From assembly GCF_905220565.1 (NCBI RefSeq), contig NC_059421.1, positions 5,227,501 through 5,291,500 of the forward strand: a stretch of 64,000 bases of DNA. The letters are read 5' to 3'. Positions 28,401-40,400 of the stretch are shown piece after piece (position 1 is the stretch's first letter; the number at the start of each line of letters is the position of its first letter). The position numbers were made by a program, and so were the translations under genes. This DNA comes from Melitaea cinxia (lineage: Eukaryota; Arthropoda; Insecta; Lepidoptera; Nymphalidae). The notes under the pieces are model-generated. The model was given only the letters and a program-made list of their open reading frames with translations. It ran no database searches and was not told the DNA's origin.

Positions 28401-31400
28401 TATTTAATAACTTTTAATATTCAGTCTCTATGGAAAATAAATTATTATTCAAGTCGCGTGTTTTGTTAAAATTTGCTATCTAAATATTAATTTTATTACA
28501 AAAACTTTTTAGTATTTATAGAAATCTGTAGAAATCTAATTACTTAATTAATTAACTATGTATATTTTTAATATAAACTTCTAGAAATAATAGGCATGTA
28601 AATTTTAACAACCGCTGTATCAACCTCTGGTGTATTAATCGCTCTGGTGTAGTAGTGCGAGTAGTCGCCTAGAACACCGACGGTTTGCGGGTTCGATTCC
28701 CGCTCGGGATGGATATTACTTTTCGGTTTCGATGTCTGTCGAAAGCACGTTAAGCCGTCGGTCCCGGTTGTTATCATATATACCTGATAGCAATCGTTAC
28801 TCATAGTAGGGAACATATCCGCCAACACTCAGTGGAGCAACGTGGTAGCTTCAATCCTTCACCTATAAGGAGGAAGAGCCCTATGCCCAGTTGGATGTTA
28901 CAGGCTGAATGCGTGCAAATTATTAAATTTTGAATAAAAGTTTACCACTTTGAGAATAAAAGTACCTAAACGCTTTAACTTAAATACATATACGCGGGTA
29001 AAATCGCTTGAACGATATTCGAATTCTCTTATGACCTTTTTCAAATTATGTCTAAGAATTGTTTAGCTTCAATGGCACAATTATAAACTCTGTTTAATTT
29101 ATCGTCGTTTCCTACATTCGTCGATTCAAAATTCTATTTCGTAGATGCAATCGATTTTAATTAACAAAATAAAGAATTTAACTCACACCAAATAGTACAC
29201 TACGATCGATAGGATACTAAAATAGAATATTCTAATCAAATTAATGGTAAACTGTAAATTGGTGTAAGAAAAATGACGTTGATGCTGATTTATTATTAAA
29301 TATTATAATGTGAAAGGAAAGACCGTTTACATGTATTTATAATGATAATTTTATTCATAAACCAACGTTTCTCGATATAAAAATTAATAGTGTTGTGAAT
29401 GAAGGAGTAATTAATAAAATATTCGTTACGTATATTAAAAACAAAATAACGTGTGTGGTAAATCCAGATTTGATGAAATATGACAATATTGATGGTTTAT
29501 AGAATTAGTTTTCAGATCAACAAATAATTTTACTAAAATTTAAGGCAATGTATTGTGCATATGTATATTAAATAGTTTATGAATATGATACAACATTTTT
29601 TTACTCTAACTATGACGGATAACTTAATGTTATCTAGAATTTAATCTATTACTGCGCTGACGGAGAAGTATGAAATATCGCACACTTATAGTTTATATAG
29701 AGAAGTGCAGATTGCTAATATTTTTTTTAAATATGCATAAAAAATACATTAAATCAACAAAATAAACATTATCCAGATTACCATATATTTGACACACACG
29801 CTCATATTATATATAATCTTTTGTTTGATTTTTAAACTTATAATTGAAATTAGTTATGGTCGAATTTCGACCAATGGGAGACCACTAGTATTAATTATAC
29901 GGTATAATTATTGTAAGTAATATTATATGTATAATTTATATCTATAAAATAATATCAATAGTATTTATTTGCTCATAAGATAATATAACATGTTATCCGG
30001 TAGGAGATTATATCAAGGATTAAGCTGCTTAGATTTGGTAGTTCTGGCTTTTGTGCTAGTGGGCATTTTTGGCAGTTCTTCAAAGACAACCTTTGAGCTT
30101 TTTTTTCTCAGCAGAATCTACATTAAGATTAGGTGATAGCTTTACGTAAACTGTATTAACTAAAGAGTAATATATACTTTGTCACGCGACAATCCAAAAT
30201 GCTTTTGAAGCCTACATGTATAATGGAATTTTTGAATTTGATTTAGATGAGTTTAATTTAAAAAATTATAATAAATATGCAGATTTTTTAATGTCAAATG
30301 TGCTTGTTATAGGTCCACCTAAAATTATTTCAAATCATACACAGTTTGGCTCTCAAGGTGATACTGTTAATATTGAATGCGCCGCTTTTGCCGTTCCTAG
30401 AATAGACAACATCGTTTGGACGTTCGATGGAAAGGAAATCGATACGATACACGATCAAGTAAGGCATTTAATTTCATTTTAACATTTTTTTAGCTTAAAA
30501 TTAATTACAAAAATGATATCACGTAGTTCACTAGTATTAATAAAGGGTTCGATCCCACTTTTGAAATCGTTTGTATGGAACACACAGATATTTGTCTTGG
30601 CCTGGGAATCCATCCTATTAGAGGTCGAAGGCTGTTAGATGTTAATTTATTTATAGTTATTTCATCACTTCAAGTAATGCTATATTTTATGTTATTTTAG
30701 TTTGTTAATATACGCATATACCTAACCATTTATCTATATTACATTTAAAAACATTTTTTTTTACTAGGACTACGCCTTCCTGGAGGAGTTGCAATCGGGA
30801 GGTATCGTCAATTCGACGCTAACGATTCGTGAGAGCCAATCTAAGCACTTCGGTGTTTACAAATGCAACGTGTCGAATGAATATGGAAGTGACAGCATCG
30901 AGATCATCTTGAAGTCCAATAGTGAGTATGGAAATGCCATCACTAACGTCTTAAATCTTGCTTTAGAGGACAATTGCTTTAGAATAAAATTAATTGTGTA
31001 ACCTTACAATTATGTTATTTATATCTGTGTTAAGACGTCTTTCAATCTTTGTGGTGCAGTAGTGCGTATAGTCGCAAACGCGAGGGTACGATTTTCGATC
31101 AGGACTATATTTGTATTTATAAAAAAAAAACTTGTTATTTGTATGCTTTTTGGGTCTTCCCATCGTGCATTGGACGTAATTTTGTTTGTCCTGCCGTGCT
31201 GTAAATACACCAGATAGTGATCACAAGTAGCTTGGTAAAACTCTGACCCTTCTTCCCGACTTGCCAGCAGTAGGACATTATAGCCTGAATCATTTTCTAT
31301 GTCCATTCATGTGGAACTTCAATTTTCACATAAAATTATCTATTCAAATATAAAATATATAATATTTCGATGCTAAAGATTGGAATAGTAATTACTAGGA

Positions 31401-34400
31401 AACAATAATTGAGGCATTAGAAATAATTAATGATATGAATCATTTCAACGATGTTCGAAACCGATCACTTAACTGCGAACAATGGGAGTGTTATACTAGA
31501 ATATTCATGGTAAGGTTTCCATTGTACGTAGTATAGAATCAGAGTCGATTCAAATTCACTTTCTCCCACTGGCGTCTGTCATAATTGTCAAATGTCAATT
31601 ACAATCTGCAGTAACAATCAAACATTTTACAAAAGTGAGGTTTATATAAGCATAGAAAATGAAAAACTAATCCATCAGCTTATCAAACCTTTTTTTAAGT
31701 ATTTGCTTTCGTTATAGTACATTTTCTTTTTGATAAGCTGTTGGCAAGAACTACAAAAATTAAGAGGAATAAGTGTTCCTGGTGTGTTTTTGTTGTATTT
31801 TTTTTTTTTGTGTGGTTCTATTCTATATATCGAAGTGTGATATTAAATCGCCTATAATCTTCCGCGATAAATAAGCTGCATATCATAGAATGCATTTTTA
31901 AACGAACCATTACCTGGGTATAGGAGTCCAACCAAAAAAAATATCATCAGCTTAATAATATTAATATAGCTTCAGCCTATCGCAGTTCACTGGACATAGG
32001 CCTCACTCCAATTAGTAAATCGGTTTAAATTGTTTTAAATCCACTTTATAAACTTTAGGACAGTCCATTTCAATCTTATCAAAAAACAATTATTTCTCGT
32101 AAAACAAACTACATAATGCATCAGTTTCTCGTTAAAATTTGAAAGATTTAAACACAAAAAATGTACGATACATTTTTCTTTGAGCGTAACTTTTTCAATC
32201 CGGCTGCGAAGATTTAACTTGAATGTTTGAAATCGGAACGTATTTCAGTTTTAAAATCTAAACTTCACTCCACGTTTGTGTATTACCCCCGGGGAAACCC
32301 GAGACATCTTATTCTTCCATTGTATAACTTTTATAACCCGGAGATAAAAATCTTAGAACGCGTGCATGATTCCTGAGATTTTTTAATAGGAATATGACGC
32401 CTAGAATAAATAGAAGTTGTATTCAAAATCAAAATCAAAAATAACTTTATTCAAATAGACCCCAAGAGCACTTTCGAATCGTCCTTTTACAGATTAAAAT
32501 TTTAAGGTGTTTATTATTTTTATAAAAGTAAAGCTACCACCGATTCTGAATGTAGATTCTGCAGAGAAGAATTGGCAAGAAACTCCACAGTTACTTTTTT
32601 GAAAATAATATATAAACTTAGTTTTAGTACAAAATTAGTAAGATCTTGATGAAATATAATATGCATAATAGATACATCGTTTCTAAAAAGTCCAAAGTTT
32701 GTACTTAGAACAAAATTCTAACAATGTGCACAATGGTTTGTGCGCCTTAGCTTAAGCTAACTTTTTTGAAAATTGTATTACATGTTAAGAATACACTTTT
32801 CGATAAATTTTTATTCCTGTTTATCGACTTCGAGGTACGTAAAGTATGTGCATGTGCTTGACTTACAAAGAGTCCCTGACTGGTCTATTCTTAATGAAAT
32901 ACAAGAACCATGACCTAGTATAGTATTTAAGACTTTTAGTATTGCTTTTATGTTTCTATCTTTTTCAATCGTGATAATTTTTTTGTATCGTTGCAATATT
33001 TCGAACTGAAATAAGGTTTAATCTTGAAATTCTTTTCTGGTACACGTTTTTGCAATATAATCGACACCATAGTATGTTTTATTCAGAGCGTTTGATCTTT
33101 AAAACTACACACAAAGCGCTCGAGTCGAGCGCGGTTATAAAAAACTAAATTCATCTTCGAGTATAGTTCGAAAACACGAAAGGACATCGGTATTATTCTA
33201 TAGACATTGACGAAGCTCCATTACGGGTCCAACGACCACACATTATCGTAAATGTATCGTCATTTTAACTTTACGCCCGGCGCATAAAAGATGCCATCTG
33301 TCACTGAAAATATTTTAGGTTAACATATTTTTTTGGTAAAGTTCGACCCTATTCGGTCCTTTTTTAAGTGTTTTTATTGGCGTTTCACTTTTAGAAGATT
33401 TTAATAGCTCACCCTCGGCTTACTATTACGTACGTTGTTTTAAAGATTAATTACGTCGTTTTTTTTTTTTTTAATATATATAACTAGATCGGCAAACAAG
33501 CGTACGGTTCACATGATGGTAAGCGAGCTTCCCAGGACACAACACAACACTGCTTGAAGGCATTATTGTTTAGCTGCGAACTCCTAATCCCCCCAGAAAA
33601 AAAGCTCTGGTCAACTTACTCACCGCAGAAACACAACACTGCTTTTTGAGCACGATATTTCCTGCTGTACCTTAGTATCGTTATTCCCAAAAACAATTTT
33701 ATAAATTAATCTTGTTGTAAATGTATTTGGCTGTCTGAAATCTTCTATTCTTCGACAAAGTTCTCCACTCTTATTGCGAAGAAAAATGCGTAAATGAACA
33801 TAATTATCAATTAACTAATAATTAAATTTAATTTATTTTTAGAAAGCTTCCCCTTACTGCTGATTCTGTTCGGAGTGACATCAGGAACGATAATGGTAGC
33901 AGTGGTCATAATGCTGGTAATTCTATGTCAAAGAAAACAGAGAAAAAATAAACAAGTACAAGTAACAGAGAAGCCAGACGTTACGGTTACTGCCGAGGAA
34001 CTTTTCAAAGAAAACGATAGAAATTCAAACATAAGTGATTTGAAACTCGAACTGAGACAGGCGAATGGCAGTTGCGAAATTGTAAGTAGTGATTTTATTA
34101 AAACTTTCAAAAATAAACTTTGAAATGATATTGTTCGAGATGTAAATGTCGATGATGAGAAAGTTATATTTCTTATTAATGAATAACCGATATCAGATAT
34201 ATGTGGCTGAACTTAGTTTCTTTTACTATTATTTTACGATGTTTAAGCGTTGTTACGATTGACTTTTATAACATTTTGACTATCAGCATTTTTTATAGTT
34301 TTGCCTAATTGAACATTTTGTCCAAAACCCCACTCTTGAATCTAAAATTCCTAAAATGCCTTGTATCAAAATCTGTCTATATAACAATGACTAACTAGGT

Positions 34401-37400
34401 TAATATGTTAAAATAAAATAGCTGTGACGAATAAATGATTTCATTATCTGATGTATTTGTTGTTTTTATAAAAAAAAAATCAGCTAATTTACCATTGAAT
34501 ACTTAACCGAAGATCATATCGAACGAAACTAAAAATAAATCGATCTTTTCATTAAGTACTACAAAAATAACGCGACAACGTGTAACAAATCGCTTGATAA
34601 ATGATTTCTTTACAGGATTATTCGAACACCGGATCGGATAGTACATTATGTTCTAATGCTAAATTAGGGAGTGGTATCCCTTTGGCCGGTACGGTGCCGC
34701 TGTCTTCGATAAATCAAACTAACACATATCAGCCGTATAGATACAGCAATGACTACAGCGATCCGGCCTATTCGGACTATAAGGTACTTCATTCACACGA
34801 TTATTATTTTTTGTCTTAGTATTTATTTAAGGAACATCAATGTTTTATCAATTTTACGAAAAGCAAATGTGTATAAAATTCTACTTAGAGGCGTACATCA
34901 CAACGTGCGTTTTACACAGCAAGTCGTGAAATTATTTTAAAAATTGTAAATATTAAAAAAAAAACGACCGTGCTTTAGACCATACGACTGAAGTAGAACC
35001 TCTTTACCACGATGAAACTTATATCTCTCTCTCAACTCCCGTTCGCCTCACCCTTTTCGTAACGCTCTCGTCACACCAGCTTACTCCCCAAGTCAGGCGC
35101 GCGTAAAGAAGTTTTACTTATATTTTACTAGCGACCCGCTCGTGCTTCGTTTGGTTGCAAAAACTATCAGTGCTACTCTACTATATTGTCTTTATTATAC
35201 ATATAAACCTTTCTCTGGAATCACTCTACTTACTAAAGTAAACCACATCAAAATCCATTGCGTAGTTTTAAAGATACAGACAGCGGGAAGCGACTTTTTT
35301 TAATACTATGTAGTGATTTATAAATGTGTTAAGTATTAGCATTTATTTTAGTTATTAATAACTATTATTTTAATATTTTTACACGTTTGAATCTATTTAA
35401 ACGTTGATTTAAATTATAATGAGGTATTTCGTGGTAAATTGTTGATTATTTCCTGTTTTGTTGAATAGTAATTAATTGGGTATAATTTTGTCATTAGATT
35501 TGATAAAAGATTTATTAAGAATGTAATATTGTCAGTTAATTATGTATTACTGGGGAAGATTTTATTTAAAAACCAATAACATGAAAAGAAAATGAAAAGA
35601 TAATTCTTACTTTTGATAGTAAAGTCTTATATATGTATGTATGTATATGAACTTGTATCTTCTTAATTTCATGCATCTCGCATGAACCCTCTAAAACTTA
35701 GGCTAATAAGATCTCTACCTTAAGAAAAGGTGACCTATATTTGTGTAAAACGTATTTATTTTTGACGACGTGTGGGCGCAGCAGTTACACTGACTGTTGT
35801 AGTGGCGGTCGCGGGTTCGATCCCTGTCCATGATATACACTTGCATTGGTCATATAGAGGTTTTTCGTGGACTGGGTGTTTATGGTTGTGTATTGTGTGT
35901 TCTCGGATCCCCGACAGCAGAAAATCCTACTGGAGGTCGTTGAAGCGCTTATTTATGTTATCAAATATATATAAATATGTATATATATTTTTATGACACT
36001 CGTAGGTAAATGGTTTTGGTAACGGATACCAAACCTATGTCCACTACGGTCACGACTATACGCCCGGATCATTACGAGTGCAATCGCCCACTATGGCGAG
36101 TGACAAGCTTACACCCAATAGGTAATGTAACTTTTTTATTTACTCTACACTTCATTTAATTTTTTATTTTACCTCAAATTGAAAAGAGGTTCTATATTAC
36201 ATAATCTTTGTCAATAATACCATGTGTTTTTTTTTTCTTCTTGAATACTACGCTTTTTTTAATGATAGTAAATTTTTAAAACTTATAAACCTTAAAAAGT
36301 TCTTGTAATTTTTTTTTTGAGAATTTGGTCACATTTACCTAATTTAAATTCCAATAAAACTAAACAAATATTATTACAATAAAATGATTCTAGAAAATAT
36401 AATTTTGTCACGACAATTAAAAAGAAAAAGAAAATAAAATATTAATTAATTTTTATGAATAACTTTCTCTTAAGTACTAAATTAGTTAATTTTATTTCAC
36501 ATTAAAGAATTAACATTTTCTAACATTATCTTTCTCCATCTCTAATTCTAGACTTCAAAGCTAAAAATACGCATAATTAATTATCTTTTAAGCGATTATA
36601 TGACCAATTTAGCTTATAATTAAATTTAAAATATCATCATGTTAATTTCTCTATTAAACGTAATTAAAAACACCGCTTTAGTAAATTATAATTAGTAGTA
36701 TTCATTTACCATTTCTTTAAACGAAGTGCTTATAAAATTTTCAAACGTCTTTAATTTAGATTTTATAGAACACAATAATATAAAAGACTTAATGACAGTT
36801 TAAATGATTGTATCGTAGCTTTTAAATTATTCAGAGAACGTACGTGTAATGATATTTCTAATAAATAAATCGCTCGATGTTTTCAAATCACCATTGACAT
36901 TTGTACGAACATTAAATACGATAAGTGATATAATCTAAATTATACTTTATTTTTCTATGACTCGCCATTATATCATTTTTCCCTGTTTACTTAGAAAATA
37001 AAACGAGAAAAAAATATATCCTTTCTTTAACTATTACCTTCTTTTTAATATTCGTCCTTAATAAAATTTGTACTAAACCAAAATTCAGATGTTCTATTTC
37101 TAAGAGTATAACTTTAAAAAATAAAAAGTCAGCATATTTGTATGAATTTTGTATCTGTTAGTAATATTTGAATGAAGCAATGTAATATAATCTGTATTAA
37201 AGTTGATTTTTCTTCGACAGTAAACTGGATATTTTTAACCTGCACTATTACGTTCTTATAATAAGTAATTCTTAAATCCAGACATCAGCTTACGAATATT
37301 ATAATATAACAATAATGAACATTTCCAACTTAACATTTCTATGAATATTTTAAATGCAAAATATTTCAGTAAAACAATGAGACGCTTCATTGAAGTAAAT

Positions 37401-40400
37401 TTTAATGTCATTCCTCAATAGGTCTATAAACGGCAGCCTTCCTAGGAGCGTTGATACGCCTTCAGTACAATACAACGCGAGTAATGGATCCCAGAGCAAT
37501 TCTTTGCAGCGTGCAGCGAAACGGCAGGATAGCAGTGTGGCTTTGAATAATTTGCCGAATGAAGGTTAGGACCTTTTGTGGACAAAATTATTTTCTACCC
37601 TCTTATCACTATCTCTTGGCTTTTATTAAGTTTTAGAATGATTTTTATCATGGGGAAGAAATACTGAATTTTGCAGGCGTATATTTACCCTTAAAAACTG
37701 TTTTTGAGACGGTTGTTTGCCTTACCATTTCTTTTTTAGTTTAATTTTGACGAAGAATTAATATCAATTATATACAGCAATTATTTATATCACGCATAGG
37801 TGCACGAGTACCAAACGGTGGTATAATCCAAGGAGTAGACGTAAGATACGCAGCGACGTATGGAAATCCACATTTAAGAACAGGATTAAGTACTGTACAC
37901 ACAGCTAAACCAGCATCGACTCCCGCACCTCCGCCCTATTCATCAGTTAGAAGTTCAGTTATAATACCTTCAGGTAATTTAACTTTTATATTTACCAATT
38001 TAGTAATTAGAACTCTTAAAGTATCAATTAGCATGACACGAAACTTTGTCTGAACCTCGAACCCTTTCCATAGTTGCTTGAAATGATACATTTACAACGA
38101 AAACAATTGTAAACCTTAAATTATCTTCATTCATATACTTTTTTAGATTTATAAGATTATTTCCATTTCTCTAATACGTTCTACTGAAGCTACCCTTCTG
38201 TATATACATCGCACTTTATCAAACGGTTGAGCATGTGTTTTAAATAGATTTAAATTAATATTTTTCCTATTAGGTACATCATCACATTCAATAACATCGC
38301 CAACAAGTCTTGCATCACCACAATGTGCCACAAGTCCTATCACTAATTCTACTCTGTCTACAGATAGCGTACAGCCTACGGTAAGTCCTATAACCACTGT
38401 TATAGTACAAAAATTTATTGATTGTATAAAATCATGTACATATACTATACTCATGTCCTTAGACCAAATATATTTCGCCTCGCTGCACCTTGTACGTTGT
38501 TGGAAAATTTATAAACCTGAACTAAAATTCTTTACCTATTTCTCATATAAAACTAGTACTTTTAGAAATTTTTAACTTTTCACAGATGTTAACCTATGAT
38601 TTTTATATATTATGTGCAGGTACGTACGAATTCAACAATATTGCTTGTTATGAAGATTTTGCAAAGTCTGTAAATTTACACGTAATCCCACAATGTTCGG
38701 CGAGGTTTCAAAACCATTGTTAAAAGCCCTTTTGTTTCTGAAATTTCTTCTAAATATAGCAATCCACCTAAAAATACCTTAGCAAACAGACTTAATGTAT
38801 GTATTATCTTGTAATTACTTAGCGCTAAATATTCTAAGACCGAAAGACCAAATGCATTAAATAATACGCTTACACTTGTATTTATTTTTAGAAGTTGAAA
38901 CTAGGTTTGGTCACGTGACCTAAGACAGATTACATCGGACCTAGATTAGTACGTGTATCCTGTAATGTCATCGTGTTGACCGATTAGTCCAAAGCCATTG
39001 GTAATCTCTTAAGCGCCCAATCTCCATGTTGGTGTACATGTCGCCCGAACTAATTACACTCATTTAACCTGGAAACGAAAATAAATCAGTCCAACCGAAT
39101 TTACAAACTGAATTATTTATGATGTTATAATTATATTTAATTTAATTTTAGAAAAATAGCTACGTATATTTTTTTTCTTAAATAAACTACCAGGACTCAA
39201 AATTCATAATTCTGAAAATTTTGTACATAAGTATATAAACAGAGCAATACAAAAAAATAAATAATATTCTTTAGAATTATTATACTGATGCAAACTGTAT
39301 GTGTTTTATTTGTGTGTGTAAACTAAGAAAAAATAATACGTAGTTAATAGCTTTATAATGGTTTATGTATGGCGTGACATAGGATGATAATTCCCATTTA
39401 TTGTATAAATTAATAAAAACATATACAGAACACTACCCCATATCTTTAAACCCGTGGTCCAGAAACAACAAAGTCCCATATCAAGTCGAATATGTGGCCT
39501 ATAAAAATGTTTGTTTGTCACAAGTGGGGATCGTAACCACGTTCTTTATTGCAATATGTCATTATAACGATCACTGTGCAAACTTTCATCGATAATAAAA
39601 ATAATAATAATATACTAAACGCCACTTCCGTCGGTCTCATTCGGGCTTTTATAACTTGTTTTATTTATTGGAATATAAAGGCTAGCAATAGTGTCAAAAT
39701 TACAATCTCAACCACACTGATCATTCCCCTTCGTGTCTTTTCCATCCCACGTGAAATTGGCGAAATCGACAGTGCCCCCTGGCACAACTGAAAGCCATTA
39801 TGCCCAAGAATAACAATAAGTGTCAAATTAGCACAAATGTTTTAGTCAATGTCACGTATAATTGATATAACCAATCATATTTTTGAGTACCTATTAATAG
39901 TTAGCCTTCATAACGTCACTGGTTTGGGGGTTACTAAAATCCAGCCCTGAACAGTGGACCGTTTAAAAGTACCCGAAAAAAAAATCAATCATATTTGTTG
40001 ATACTAATTTAGTGCAACATTAAGATCCTTTCTATGAATCGTATCTCTATAATCTATATCATTTTTGGATTACCTAATTGTATGGTTAACATCGTAGTTA
40101 TTATAAAAAGTGTACAAACAAATCACAACAGTACATTACTTATAAATATAGATACGGTAAAGATACGTGTATTTACGTTTTATTATGTTTATCAGGTCGG
40201 AGTGACCTCGTCGACCACTCCTCAATCGCCGAGTTCGCACTACATACTTGCTCCATCGAATCGATCCTTAAGTAACACGACCGTTACTAAGAAAGGTAAA
40301 TTTATTTTGATATAATATATATATTTTATCTATCGAAACAACTCAGCATACAGACTTAGTACTCTGACATTTTGAGTAGTTTGGTAAGTTGATTATTTTA

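Noticed and set aside
28640..28720. tRNA gene suggested by the B-box cgggttcgattccc
   Set aside because: No matching acceptor stem; it is the head of a dispersed SINE.
31019..31306. 95-codon minus-strand open frame after exon 9
   Set aside because: Lies within a decayed SINE family 3 copy.
38149..38454. 101-codon minus-strand open frame
   Set aside because: It overlaps rst/kirre exon 15 on the other strand and has no domain.
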